A DNA stretch of 64,000 nt. Source: Ephemerocybe angulata (lineage: Eukaryota; Basidiomycota; Agaricomycetes; Agaricales; Psathyrellaceae). The stretch is taken from positions 1,178,001-1,242,000 of the forward strand of contig JAACJK010000109.1 in assembly GCA_013368325.1 (NCBI GenBank), in the 5' to 3' direction. Below the pieces are notes generated by a model that was not told where the DNA came from, searched no databases, and was given only the letters and a program-made list of their open reading frames with translations. Made by a program: the position numbers and the translations under genes. Within the stretch, counting starts at the first letter, position 1; each line of letters opens with the position of its first letter. Below, piece by piece: positions 1-11,628 of this stretch.

Positions 1-1164
1 ACATGGTGGTAAACTGCTATGATAGGGCGTTGCGGGACAGCCTTTGCTACAGAATGGGTTAGCTAGAATTGGGGAAGAACGGTTCATACTACTTACTGAT
101 CCCAGTCCAGAACGCGTTGTCTTTCACTTTCTCATTCTTCGGGAAAATGACATCTTGCATTTGCTCGTCACTTAGACTGTTCACCTTCGATTACACGGTT
201 AGCACATCGCTGATATGCAAAGGTTGGTGAAACGTACTTTCTTATAGGCCTCAATAGCATCCTTCAGCTGCCTCTCCTCAGTTGCAGAGAACTTGCCCTT
301 TTTGTACACCAACTTGTCGGATACCACCATTTCGGCGAGTTTACGCGCATTTAGCCACTTCGTAGAGAGGATGTGCGCATGGTTACTATTCGTCTGGTCG
401 TCAGATGATGAAGCAGGGACAGCGGTATGTCGTGCAACAGTAGTTTTCGGGACGTTCAAAATCGTCATCGATCCTGCGGGTAGCTGCCCGACGGGAGGAG
501 GAGGTGCGTGGGGAAGGGGAGCAAAGCTGGGAGGCGGTGCGAACGCGGATACGTCCATGGAGGGCCCTGCGCTACCGAAGGTCTTCATCACGCCAGGCAT
601 CTTCGACATGTCTACGTTCTGCATAGCGCGCAGAACGTCGTCGTTGGTGCCGTACGTGAGGTCGTTGAGCATAGAGGCAGGGAACGAGTTTGGATCTGGT
701 GCCATCCCAGGCGGGAACTGGTTGAATGCCATGGGGAAGCCGACAAAGGGAGCATGGGGTATCATGGGTGGTGGCGGCGGTATGTAGGCCTGAGGAGCGG
801 GGGTCATCTCCTCTGGGGGAGTGGTGTTTGAGACGGCGGCAACGATTGCGTTGAGAAGAGCGGCGGTCGATGCCTCGGCATTGGCATCTATGTCGCTGTC
901 GTCGTCGTCCACCAAAATCTCCTTCTCTCGTGCTTTCTCTTTCTTCTTTTTCTTCTTCCGGGGCTCACCCTCGCCTAACCTACCCTCAACGGCTCCGTCA
1001 GCCTTGTCGGCCACCTTGCGCTTTTTCTTCTTCTCCTTGGTGGCCAGCTGTGCATTATGCTGGTCAGCTTGAGGTTTCTTCTTCTTCCTGGAGGCGCCTC
1101 CAGGACTGAGAAGCTCGAATTCGACGTCGGACGCGTCGTCAGAGGACGATGAAGGCGACAGCAT
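1..1164 (-). CDS. Reb1/TTF1-like Myb-domain DNA-binding protein (3' end outside window)
   Basis: Exons on the minus strand are 1164-238, 184-97 and 46-<1, separated by 53- and 50-nt introns with GT/AG ends and matching phase. The first exon gives about 309 residues. It starts with a low-complexity acidic and lysine-rich stretch with runs of KKKK (likely nuclear localisation signals), then a proline-rich middle. It ends in a Myb-type helix containing KGKFSATEE. The next exons continue the Myb repeat with NAFWTGI and then RPIIAVYHHV, the hallmark of Reb1/TTF1 factors, which bind rDNA terminators and promoters to stop RNA polymerase I. Family assignment rests on those motifs; a role in rDNA termination is inferred. 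Only the N-terminal part is present, and the remaining Myb repeats lie beyond the left edge. Confidence 0.8.
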
Positions 1165-1460
1165 TAGGGTGGGTCAAAACGCGCAAATTGACCGGCGCTG
1201 TGGGAGATCAGAAAGGCAAGCAATATTGATGCCCCTGTCTTGGTGGTGCGCTCAATTTATTTGACTCGCTGTGCCTTGGCAGACCTTGAAGGTATCAAGG
1301 GCAGCAGAAATTCGGTTGCAGAATATTGAAGGAGATAGCAGGGTACATGGCCCTGGTGCTGACCCTTTCTTGCCTTGTTCCACCTGGAGCATACGCGGCG
1401 CGCGCTTAGATTTTTGCAAATAGGATTGATGTCTGACAATTCCAGCCCATCGTATGTATT

Positions 1461-2413
1461 CTACTCATCGTCGTCCTCCTCAAACCATCGTTCTTCGGCT
1501 TCACGATCATCATCAATGTCCAGAGATTCGTCCCAGTCGACTTTGTTGTAGTCAATGTCCTAAAAAAGAAATACCCTTCAACCCCAACGAAACCAGGGTC
1601 CCTGAATGAACTCACGTCTAACAGGCCATAGACAAACCTCTCGTTGATTCGCCTTTCAAAATCCTCCCGCTTCTGAGCATCGGTCTCCGGCTCTGACTGA
1701 GGCGGCTCTTCTTCTTCCTCGCCGTCCTCTTCCTCTTCTTCGAGATCGCTGTCTTCATCTTCCTCTGGCAGAATCTCATGATCTGCTTTGATCCGCCTTA
1801 AAGCCCGCACGCGCTCGTTCTCCCTCTCCTCCTCGTAATCAGCTAGCAGGCGACCCAGTTTACCTACGTGCGCGTCGCTCCCAGCCATAAAACTATCTTC
1901 AGCCCAGGCCTTCTCCTCCTTACGTTCTTCGACTCCAGGCTCAAGCCTGCCTTCCCATAAATGAGGCCATGTGTTCCGTGCTTGAACAAAATTAAGCTCG
2001 ACAGGTGCATTCCTCGTGTACTGGAGTCTCCGATTTCGTATAAGGGGGATCACAGTGCGTTGCTTCGGTGTCGTTATGAGTGCATAGTCGGGAAGCAGGT
2101 GGGGCGGCAGCTGAGCAAGATGTTTCTTGAGAAAGGAGATCGGTTCTCCCTTTGGGGATGGAGAGTAGTCCTCCGGAAGGCCTAGGTACTTGAGTGATGG
2201 TGCCTCGTCGAATTTGTGTTGCGCCATGGAATAGGCAAGTTGATTGTCATTGTTCTGAAGATCATGGTGGACGTCCACTGGCTGCGGGAGATTCTCAGTT
2301 GATGTCATCGGAGGCTGTTGCCACACAAAACTGTGTTTGTCGGTGAGTGGCAGGACCTTCTGGTTCCCCGAGGACAACAGGGGTCGCGTTTTCCATTCGT
2401 CCTGTCCCACCAT
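1461..2413 (-). CDS. CCDC97/DUF2052-type acidic coiled-coil protein
   Basis: Two exons (2413-1616 and 1559-1461) with a 56-nt intron give 298 residues. The centre has charged, probably coiled-coil sequence, with a glutamate run (EEEEEDGEEEEE) around residue 230. The C-terminal part (residues about 250-298) carries the family-like pattern RINERFVYGLLD followed across the intron by DIDYNKVDWDES and a very acidic tail ending EEDDDE. This arrangement matches the conserved C-terminal domain of CCDC97 (DUF2052), a protein linked in animals to the SF3B spliceosomal complex. The function in fungi is not established and the link to splicing is an inference. It is transcribed divergently from the zinc-finger gene next door, 116 bp away. 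Confidence 0.65.
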
Positions 2414-2529
2414 CCTGCCTGCCCCTCACTTCTGTTGCAGAAGGACAGGGTGCACGTAGCTCTCCATAATATCGATTCCAACAAGATCCAGTGACTTTAA
2501 GCGCCTCAAAAGCGCCTTGTATCGCATAT
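2414..2529. promoter_or_regulatory. Short bidirectional promoter region
   Basis: The 116 bp separate the start codons of two divergent genes (DUF2052 protein and C2H2 protein), so both promoters must lie here or overlap the 5' leaders. No specific element was identified. Confidence 0.4.
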
Positions 2530-4235
2530 ATGGCCCTTCCTCGAGTCCAAACACTGTCGGCGGTGCATTATTGCCGGTGGGATTGGTGCCTCGAGCGCTT
2601 CTCCAAGCCTTCAGACCTCAATCAACATGTTGTCAACGACCATATCCTAACTTCAAAGCCTATCCGGAGGGGAGACTTGGCGGCCATCGAGAGGGCAGAA
2701 GAAGGAATTGGCGAGAGCATGACCATCCCGACTCAAATGCGCGGAATTTTGCATCAAAATGAGCCGGAGAAAGGTAAGAAGGTATGACAGACCTGCTTGC
2801 CCTCACTCGATTCTAATCTTCACCAGAAACCCCTGAAAAAGCGTCCCAGCAATCACCGGAACTCCCCTCTTCATTGCCGACGCCTCCAGGCTCGGACGCC
2901 CCTTCGCCACCTCGTGAAAATGCCTCGCTGCCGAATATGGAACAAGCGCCCGAACTTCCTCAAGATACCGGTGTGGACCCCTCCTTGTTGTCCGCGCCAG
3001 CACAAACACCCGTCCGAATGTTCTCTCGGAGTCGCACGCAGAGTCGGGTCGGCACCCCCAATTTCAAGACCTTATCCTCCCCTTCCCCAGGAGACTCGCC
3101 GTTCATTGCCGACAACCCAGGCACCCCCGACTTTGATGCCATGGTCGACGACGCTGTTCATCGTCGAAAGCGGCAGAGAGTAGATGCAGGGTTGTTGGGC
3201 ATCCATTCCAAGTATCCTTCATTTGTTTCGACGACCTCTACCAGCAGCCATATGGCTGTTGAGCGACAACTTACACAGAACTTGGATACCTTGGAGGAGT
3301 CGGACGGGGAGTTGCAGCTGTCGGATATCATACATTCGGAGAAGCTGGCGGAATCAGCCATAGCTAATGACCCAGTCACAGGCCCGAACCATGAAGATGA
3401 GGAGGCGTCGATCAAGATGCCGGTCATTCATCCGCTCCAGAGCCAACCGTTCTCAACCCAGACGAGTGACTACTACGCTGGAGAGATCTTCCAGGCACAT
3501 GCTATCGCGGCAGACAACTTTTCGCAGCCCCCACCGACCTTTGGATCCCAAGTCCCGCATTCGACGCCAAAAGCCCAGGTTCTAAGCCAGCCTGAAGAAC
3601 CTTCATCGTCCATCGAGTTGTCGATGCCACCACCCGCCCAACCACGACGCGAACGATCTTACTCCGCAAGTCAATCCCAAGAGCAGGTCGACACGTCCTC
3701 TACCGAGCCTTCATTCCCATTCCTGTCCTCCATATTCTCCATCGCTGGAACATCTGCAAGACAACCATTCTATGCCGAGGCACCTGCCCCAGGCGATGCA
3801 GCTACCCAAGCATCGTCAAAGGTTCAGCAATCCCCGAAGTCTCGGAAACCGAAGTCGAAAAAGTCGAGGGCGCCTACTGCGAGCGGTACACTGTCCATTA
3901 AAATGTCCCACCTCGTGGGGCGGAGCCCAACCCCCGACATCTTCAAACATGTGAAACGCCGTGGGTCAGCTGTGCGACTCACACCCGACGCAGGGTTGGT
4001 CCACGGCCATGTTCACGGCGACCGGCATCGACATTCTCAGCCAGCCGAGCTTGAGCTGGCGCATCCTGCAGGTGAAGAAACACGGGTGGCCTATCAGCAG
4101 TCCCAGTCTAACTCCCATGGTCAGAGCCAGGCAGACGGAGATGACTGGGCACATCAGACACAGGGAGACGATATGATGTCGTTGCCTCCTATCATGACCC
4201 AGGCTCCGTACCAGAGCCAAGATATGGACTATTAG
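2530..4235 (+). CDS. C2H2 zinc-finger protein, otherwise disordered
   Basis: Exons 2530-2773 and 2827-4235 give 550 residues. I chose the ATG at 2530 because the frame upstream lacks another ATG. A single C2H2 finger sits at the N-terminus (residues about 14-37) with C-x4-C-x12-H-x4-H spacing inside YCRWDWCLERFSKPSDLNQ. The remaining roughly 500 residues are low-complexity, rich in Ser, Pro, Gln and Thr, with a basic patch (KSRKPKSKKSR) near residue 410 that could be a nuclear localisation signal. This makeup suggests a fungal transcriptional regulator, but one finger alone is weak evidence for sequence-specific DNA binding. No named orthologue was recognised. Confidence 0.7.
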
Positions 4236-4824
4236 ATTTGTTTTCCTTCTCACTATCTGGCTCTTCCTTTTCACGATTTCTTTAAGATTTCTTTGACGCC
4301 TCAACCCATTTCATATTCTGCACACACTCAGATCGTCCTTACCTTCCGCTGAACACTGCACCCCTGCATATTTTCTTGAACATTGCTCAGCGTCACAGGC
4401 TGAGCGCTCAGCGTTACTCTCTCCAGGTTCCTGTTGCATGTCCGAGTCAATTGTATCATATCGTCGCATCCCTGTCTGCATGTTCACTGCTCTGAGTCTT
4501 TACTACTACATCACTTTGCTACCGTCCAATTTCTCTCTATGCAATGTATAATAACGAACTTGACAATGTCTGTAAACCGAGTCCTTCATGGTGTTTTGAG
4601 TTTGAGTCGTCTTGTGGGGATGGGATTGGGGTAAATACAGAGGTGTGGTAGATCTGTGTGCACTGTTTGTGGGTATAAATTATGATAGAATGGTATGTAT
4701 GAAGCTGTATAGAACCTGGGTCAATTAAGGATTTCGTGGCCGCATCTGACTGTGCAGTATCTTAGCAGTCAATCCCCACAACTGTCTCGATTCCTGCGCC
4801 ACGCTGATATCACGAACCGGGAGA
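4236..4824. other. Intergenic, convergent 3' ends
   Basis: This holds the 3' flanks of the zinc-finger gene (plus strand) and of the helical-domain gene (minus strand). It is T-rich and A/T-rich with several TATAAT-like runs near 4545-4690. No gene-like frame or RNA gene was recognised. Confidence 0.5.
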
Positions 4825-6046
4825 CTAATAGTGTCCACTGTGATCATAGTACCCCAGCTGCTGAGGCTGCTGCTGCTGTTGCCCATAGTTGTATATCGGA
4901 GCGTTGTAGACGACCTCATTCTTGTTATGCGAGTTGATCGAGTTGTTGATTGTAACCCCTCCCGCGCTGTGCATCGACATCGGCGAGGCGCCAGGCCTAG
5001 ATGGATGTGGACTTCCTTGAGGTGAATGTGAGACGAACGGAAAGTTGGGGTCGCCAAAGGGCCAATTTTGAGATGTGGAGCTCGACGGGTTGTTATCTAG
5101 GTCTATGGGAGCAGGAGAGCCGGGATTACTGGGTGGTAGATTTTGGGGTAGGTTCTGTGATGGGTTCTGGGGTGGATTTTGGGGTATCGAGCCTGAAGGC
5201 CTGTTTGCAGCAATCAAAGCTGGGAGATTCGATGTCGGAGAGGTCATAGGAGCAGTTCCAAGGGCTTCCTCCATACGCTTTAGACGTTCGAGTATCTCGT
5301 CGCTTTTCGTGTCGATATTCGAAACATCGTTACGCAATAGGATGCTGGATCGTAACTGTATCGTGGGGACGAATGAGTCTGCGACGCTTTACTAAACTTC
5401 CGGAGAAACAACGAACCTGAAAGGTCTGGTAGGCATGTGTTAGCGTGGTCCTGTACTGCCGAATGGTCTGTATGTCGTATCTGTGGTATAGAAGCCGCTG
5501 CAGCATGTTACGTCGGATCTTGGTGTGCGCATAGTCCTCAATCATTTTGAGGGTCCTATGGCAGGGTGAGCAGTCATTTACACAATATACGAGGATGCGC
5601 ACTCCAATAATTGCTTGAGATCTTTGGCCAACTGTCGCATACCTTTCGTAGGCTTCTTCCAAGTTCCGTCGTCCGCTTCTGCGCGCAGTATGTAGAAGAC
5701 CTCGGTTATCGAGCGGACCAGTTGGAAGGCCTCAGTCGCCAGCTGCTCGAACTCCGACTTGTTATCCCGAACGTTCTACATAAATGGTGGGTGGTGTGAG
5801 TATAGTGTGGCATCATGGCAAGTCGGTTACTCCGATCCAAGCACCACGCACCTGCACCATGGTCAGAATCGATGACGCCAGCTCAGCTGCATTGCTCAGA
5901 AAGGGCACGTTGGCAAGGCTCCCCACTGTCTTGATCGTCGTGACCAGGAGCCCCGCGCTTTCGAGAGCAGTGTCTGTTTTAGCTGTCTTTCGTTCTAGTT
6001 TGAAGTCAGCTCGCTGTAGTTTCTTCCCATTGGTAGTCCGGCCCAT
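4825..6046 (-). CDS. MLKL N-terminal-like four-helix-bundle protein with Pro/Gln-rich tail
   Basis: Four exons (6046-5852, 5775-5603, 5555-5417, 5355-4825) give 345 residues with phases that match at every junction. Residues about 25-185 are predicted helical. The sequence LSNAAELASSILTMVQ, then NVRDNKSEFEQLA, then AFQLVRSI is the pattern seen in the fungal relatives of the MLKL N-terminal domain (the adaptor or HeLo-like bundle). The C-terminal 150 residues are disordered, with NPPQNPSQNLPQ repeats and a final Gln/Tyr-rich segment. In animals MLKL-type bundles insert in membranes during necroptosis. In mushrooms the domain is usually fused to kinase, NACHT or TPR modules, and here no effector or sensor domain accompanies it. 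Family assignment is by pattern only, and a cell-death role is inference. Confidence 0.6.
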
Positions 6047-6695
6047 CGCACGAGGGAGGGAGAAAGGACTGTCAGAGGGTAAGCGCTGGGCTTATATGTG
6101 ACCGTGCTGGAGAAAGCTCAGAAGCACAGCGGACGGAATGCGGGAGGCTGCTATAAGGAAAGCGTGAAGCTGTGCTGGGGCGTGCCAACAGCGTGACAAG
6201 GGTACACACAGTACAAAGAGCTAGGGTACAAAGAAGCTATTTTAAGTGGAGAATATGTGCCTTGAAAACCTGGGCTTCGTACCTATGTCCCCATTGACTA
6301 GGTTGGGTAGCAACAGTGGCTGGTGTTGCTTATCGTCCTGGTTAACGTTCGAGACGTCGACAAAACAGCCGAGTCGAAGCGCCCATCACGAAGGTGGATC
6401 CAGCATCGCCCCTTGATGCCCCCCACTACGCAGTATCTCCACGTCCTTCGAGCAAGTCATCTAATCTCAGAACACGTTGACGGCTGCGAGCGGGGCCCTG
6501 CCTGGCCCTGCCCTAGGACAAATTTCGGAGTTTAGTATCCTTGGCCAATGGAGGGAGAAGCAAGGTGTGAACCTCGGCTGCGGCCGAGACCTCCAATGGC
6601 GCCCAAACAAAGCGCCCATACTTATTAATCAAGCGGGTTAGCACTCGTGCGAAGCCAATAACATCTTCGACCACAACCTCCACGAGCCACGACCC
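6047..6695. other. Intergenic, divergent promoters
   Basis: This contains the upstream regions of the helical-bundle gene (minus) and the lipase-like gene (plus). There are no convincing coding exons, no tRNA fold and no repeat. Confidence 0.5.
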
Positions 6696-8369
6696 ATGTC
6701 AAGAAGGAACTCGAACTCGCAGTCCAGTTCACGGACCAAGCTCGATCGCGTACCGAGCCCTGGACAGGCCGTTTCATTGGGCTCGTCCTCTCGGGCTGTT
6801 ACCACAACGCCCGGCGAACTTTTGCTCATCATCTTCATCCATGGGTTCAAGGGCGACGACGCGACGTTCCAAGAGTTTCCGGACAGACTCCAGCATCTGT
6901 TAACCCAGACCGTCCAGAATCTGATGGTGGAATGCATAGTGTTTCCTGCGTATGAGGTACGTCGAGGGTCGTCTCTCGAACCCTTTCACAAACTCAAGTT
7001 GCCTTCAATCCAGACGAAAGGAGATCTGGTAGGCCTACAACCCACCCACTCTTAACTTCGAAATTGAAGAAAGAAATATCATAGGACAAAGCAGTAGTCA
7101 GGTTTGCCGACTGGTTAGCTACCCTCACGGTCGAACGCGAAGTTGCATCAGGGGGCGGGGCAGGGAAGGCGAAGATCGTGTTGTGCGGACACAGGTGCGC
7201 ACCCATCTACATCTCAAATACAGTGTTCGTTAACTGATAGCCAATCTGGTGGACAGCATGGGAGGTCTGTTAGCAGCAGACAGTCTCCGTGAATTCGTCG
7301 GTTCGCGACCAGACCCCGGGTCCCCGTTATGGCCTAGGATCATCGCCTGCCTCGCATTCGACACACCCGTGCGTATTGCGCCCTTCTTCGTCCCACTAAC
7401 CTCTTATAAGACTGATTTCCCGTTCTCCACAGTACCTTGGTCTGCACCCCTCACTCGTCAAGAACGGCGTCACCAAAGCCGCAGACCATGTCTCCGCCGC
7501 GACAACCCTCGGATCCGCACTCTTTGGCTCACTCGCGGGGCTCAGCGCAGGGAAGGCCGCCACAGCATCATCATCTACCTCGCCTGCCCCTCCCAATGCC
7601 GCCTCGTCCCAGAAGCCCGCAACCGGGTGGGCGAGATGGGCTGCGCCCGCCGCGTATGCCATAGGCGGAGCCATTATTGCGGGCGCAGCTGCAGGAGGGG
7701 CGTACTATGCGAAGGACCATTTGACTCAAAGTTACTCGTGGATGATGGACCATATGAAGTATGTGGGGAATCTGTGGGATGAAGGGAGTTTGCAGCAACG
7801 AATTGACGCCCTTGTGGACATTGAAGAGAAGCATGGGGTTACATTCAGAAAGTGCGTGGCCTTATCTCTGTCCCAGAATTCGGAGTCTTACCCTGTGGGT
7901 TAGTTTCTACACCCAAATTCCGCCATCCCCTCCCAGCTTCCTCGAATCACGGACATTCTCTGTCCTCCCAAAATATGGCACGCGAGGCGTCGACCACTTC
8001 GTACCAGCAAGAAACACTCTCGCAGAGGACGAAATCCACGCGCACACAGGGATGTTCGCGCCCTCGACAAACGATGGATATTACGACCTTGGACTTTCTG
8101 CTGCCAAGGTTATCCGGGAGGCGTACTACAGAATAACAGCGGAGCAGGCGAGCATGGCCGCCATTGCTTCGAAGCCCCGGGGCACGCCCCGACGTTCGAG
8201 CGTTAGCTCTACACGCGCGAAATCGCCTGCACAACCTCCCAGTCGCCCTGCATCGCGCAGTTCACCTAGGCCGAAGAGTCCACCTGCGCAACCTACACAG
8301 ACGACACCGGTGCGGCGGTCAACTCGATTAAAGGGGAAACCAGCGGAGGAGGATTTGATCAGTTTCTGA
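6696..8369 (+). CDS. DUF676-type serine esterase/lipase-like hydrolase with membrane segment
   Basis: Six exons (6696-6956, 7014-7028, 7085-7194, 7257-7368, 7433-7851, 7904-8369) give 460 residues. The second exon is only 15 nt (TKGDL) but keeps frame and family sequence. The N-terminal half is an alpha/beta-hydrolase of the DUF676 family: strand and oxyanion region LLIIFIHGFKGDD (about residues 42-54), then the nucleophile elbow GHSMGG with Ser129 split by an intron. A hydrophobic, Gly/Ala-rich segment (AAYAIGGAIIAGAAAGGAYYA, shown here in part) follows at about residue 230 and may be a membrane anchor. The last 70 residues are Ser/Pro/Arg-rich. The substrate is unknown; family members hydrolyse lipids. 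It converges with the Naa10 gene, 81 bp away. Confidence 0.8.
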
Positions 8370-8450
8370 AGTGAAGGAGCGCAGAGGGGGGGCTTGATGA
8401 TCATCTATTCATTTCTAGGGTTGGGCGCCGGGGTATGGTGCCTGTATCTA

Positions 8451-9369
8451 TCATGAATCGCGCAGCGAGAGTTCCATGGCGTACGCGTCTTCGCCGTCAG
8501 CATCTAGATTATATGTTGTATCTATTAGCTCCGAGGAAAGGGAGAAGGTATACATGGACGCACAGTATCCCTTCTCGATATCTTTAACGGTGAAGCCGAG
8601 GGTGTCTCGGTACAGCGAGAGCGCGGCGCGGTTGGATTTGCGGACGTGGAGGGAGACGAAGGACGCTTTGTAGATCGCTGCCATGGCCTCCTCTGTTCCG
8701 AGAATGCAGTCAGAGGTGTCAAAATATGTTGGATTGGTTCGTGGTGAGGGGGACGCACGGGACTGGAGCATCAGTTTTTTCGCGATTCCGAGGCGTCGAT
8801 AAGATCTGAGGACGGAGATGGAGGTTACGTGTCCGTGGGGAGCTTCGCCTTCCTTGGCTTCTTCATCGCTGTTGGCAAGAACGTACGAGGAGGTGTAGGA
8901 TCAGTGAGAAGAGGAATGGGTATACGAGGAATCCGAAACGTACATTTTGGCGAGAATGTACCCGACGATCCGTCCCTTCTGGTCCTCTGCGACGAAGGAC
9001 AGGCCAGGCCACGTCATAGCATGGTAGAGGTCTTTTCACACCCGCCGGCAATCGGATAGTGGGCACAAGCAGATGGTACGATGTCGTTGTATAGCGGTGG
9101 GGCCGAAGGTGTACGTATGTGTATGACGAGGGTTGTCGTCGATCGGCGGTGATGAGGAGGTCCTTCACGTTCGTCCTTGACGTTATTCTCCTGGTGTACA
9201 AGGCAGACATTGCGCACAGTATCTCATGGTGTAGTTTTCTGGCAGGTTCTGCAAGTTGCATGCTTGCATACCCGCGAGGTCGTCGGGCTAGAAATCAGAT
9301 TGAGAGTTTGGTTCTTCTAAAGGAGAACATGGCAGAACGAGGACTCACCCTGGCTAGTCGGATGTTCAT
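8451..9369 (-). CDS. NAA10: N-alpha-acetyltransferase NatA catalytic subunit (Naa10/Ard1)
   Basis: Six exons (9369-9349, 9287-9218, 9031-8944, 8868-8759, 8692-8564, 8503-8451) give 156 residues. The start MNIRLARPDDL, the substrate-region [29 protein letters not shown], the GHVTSISVL strand and the acetyl-CoA loop RRLGIA are all diagnostic of Ard1/Naa10. The enzyme acetylates the N-termini of nascent proteins that expose Ser, Ala, Thr and similar residues after Met removal, working at the ribosome with Naa15. It lacks the long charged C-terminal tail of the animal and yeast proteins and ends soon after the GNAT fold. The second intron is unusually long for this window (186 nt); the others are 56-75 nt. 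Confidence 0.93.
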
Positions 9370-9656
9370 TTTTTTAGATGAAAGACAGTACTGGGTAGTC
9401 TGAGGGGAGTAGAGTACAAAATCAAGGTCGTGGTATCAGAGAAGGCGCTGCACGGTGCTCTCGGGGTCCGGACTTCGGGACTGAAGTGGTGTTTGGCAGA
9501 GACCATCATTCCAAATACGCGTTAGCGCCCAATGCTCGATTAGCGCCTGCTGCTAAACTATACATCCAAGATAAGAAACTACATTAACGAGTAGAATTAC
9601 AGTCTAGATTAAGCATCGGAAATATCCCCATCTACACCAAAATGCGCCCAAGTCGC

Positions 9657-11368
9657 CTAGTAGGGACCGACTACAACATCGCCGGGTTCACCCTGGATTT
9701 TCCTTTTCTCAGTTCCATCCTTCTTAAGTCCGGCTGGCTTAGTCTCCATCTTTACCGTTTTCACCTTCTTCAAGTCCTCTTCTAGGCGATCGTCCAAGAA
9801 AGATAAGGAGAGGTCTGCTATAACCTCAAAGATACGACGTGCCACCTTCGATGAGAAGATGGGCAAAATGGGGAAGTCAGAGAAGGACGTATGTTGTGAA
9901 GAAACTGGAACCACGAGGTGAGATACGGCCCATATCAAGAAAGGGAAAGTCACTAACCGACTGTCAGTATGTGCTTCCCATCAGGCTCCCAATGGTTCAC
10001 CACCTCTTGTAGTCTAGGGAAATGCGGCTTCCACAGTGTGAAGTTTTCCGAATTTATAACCAACATGCGGGGGTGGGAGTTGGGGGAAAGGGTATCGTTA
10101 GATCCTTTCTGAATTGCGTCCTCATCTTCGAGAGTCTCCCGCACCCCATCCACCACGCTGTTGACAGTGGCGTTCGAAGAGTTCTCTCCGTTCCTCTGAT
10201 TAATGGGCAAGGGGACTGGACCGGGAGCTGGGAGTGGTTCCAACCAGGGATCTAGTATGAGTGCACGCTCCACAGGAATAGGTGGATATTCTTCAGGCGG
10301 GTTCGTCGAGAGTATAGAGAACTACAGCAGGTTTGTGAGCTTACAGATGGTGGGCAGACAAGCGAATGACTTACTACAGTGCAGCCGCCGAAGGAGTGCC
10401 CTGCAAGAACCACATCGCTGTCGCAGTTTACGTATGGCTCACTGGTGGAGTCATCTACCCAACTACTCTTCTCAAATGAGCCACCATCTATAGTCTCTAA
10501 TGTGACTTTCGGGTCCTTGTGAATGAGCTGGCAGAACGTCTTGTACGTTATATACATTTCATGGTGCCGAAATGCGAGTTGTTCGGCGCGAAGTGCAAAT
10601 TTGTCCCTGGTATCTTTAGAATCACCATCGTCCCAGCTAGAAAGGAGGAAAGTGAGCCATTATATAGAGGGAGAAAGTGAAGTAGAAGCTCACTGGATAT
10701 CCTTCTCAGTGAGATAGAGCAGTTTCCGAGGCTTCGACTTGTTACCGTCAACATGCCATGAACGAGGCAAAGACACGGTCCCAGTGCCATCCCGATGTTC
10801 AACGGCCAGAACAACACGCCCCGATGCTGCTAGTCTACTGCATATTTGACTAGATGAAAGTCCCACAATTAGCCTGTTGGGGGCTGGGTAGAGTAAAGCG
10901 TGGAAACACACCTGTACGCCGTTCTGCTACCTCCCAACCCATGGGAGAAGATAACTAGAGGCCATTTACTACTTGGCTTCTGTCCAGGTTTGTTTTCTAT
11001 GTTTCGAGGGTGGAGAAGCGGGGCATTGGGATAAGCAGGGATCTAGAGGATGTCAGGGAATTCGGGGGACTAGAGCACAACAGCCAGCCTACTTTGACAA
11101 GGGAGCCAAAAAGATAGACGATAGGCCACAAAAGCCACGTCGGAACGCCCAGAAACGTGGAGAAACCCTCCAATGATTCTCGTATAGGTCTACATCCTCT
11201 ATCTCAGAACCCAAGGTAGCCCTTCTAATGTGTATCACGCACCTAATGAACCAATCTACACCCTTCCTCGCCTTCGTCGTGCCTGAAGAGATATCCGCTG
11301 GGTAATACGCGGTATACGCAACCTCCTCCAAGAGCAAAGCGGGTTTAGGGTCCTTCTCCTTCCCCAGT
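9657..11368 (-). pseudogene. PAF-acetylhydrolase gene, main 3' part, disrupted by a transposon
   Basis: This is the downstream part of a platelet-activating-factor acetylhydrolase (isoform II family), a serine hydrolase of oxidised or short-chain phospholipids. Exons: 11368-11243 (continuation of exon 1), 11189-11093, 11042-10912, 10849-10694, 10636-10375, 10321-9958, 9904-9657, all phase-consistent. Motifs seen are PLVIFSHGLGGSRTAYS, VLAVEHRDGTG, the nucleophile elbow GHSFGG, and the His region QHTSFSDFPIL. The first exon is interrupted at 11368 by a 5.46-kb element; its 5' part is at 16831-16943. If the element and one 9-bp duplicate are ignored, the frame runs uninterrupted for 495 residues, with no other lesion seen. 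The gene as it stands cannot give the full protein from its own start codon. Confidence 0.9.
11360..11368. repeat. Left copy of 9-bp target-site duplication
   Basis: TTCCCCAGT directly precedes the left inverted repeat. The same nine bases directly follow the right inverted repeat at 16831-16839. The sequence is part of exon 1 of the PAF-acetylhydrolase gene. Confidence 0.95.
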
Positions 11369-11586
11369 TAGTCTCGGCTACCCATCCGTTTGCGTTCGCT
11401 TGTCCATAAATGGATTCGCTACCGCCAACGTCTGGGAAATGATCAACGGCGTTGTGAGGGGTATGCGTTCGGGGATTTCGGAGGTCGTCGGGCTCGAATC
11501 TCAAGGCTGCGAAGCCATCACGTAAGCATCAGGTCGCGCTCATTTCGTTCGCGTCGTCGTCTCTTCGTCTCATATCCTCGCGTTAT
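11369..11586 (+). repeat. Left terminal inverted repeat, 218 bp
   Basis: It is identical, base for base, to the reverse complement of 16613-16830. One frame is open from its first bases to a strong GTAAGC donor at 11522. The helicase ATG lies 43 bp inside its inner edge, so the repeat must contain the promoter and/or 5' leader. Confidence 0.96.
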
Positions 11587-11628
11587 TCCATCCAACTCTT
11601 CGCCATTCCTTGAAATTCTCGTCTATTT

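Noticed and set aside
293..831. Plus-strand frames opposite the Reb1-like gene
   Set aside because: They are the antisense shadow of a strongly supported coding exon.
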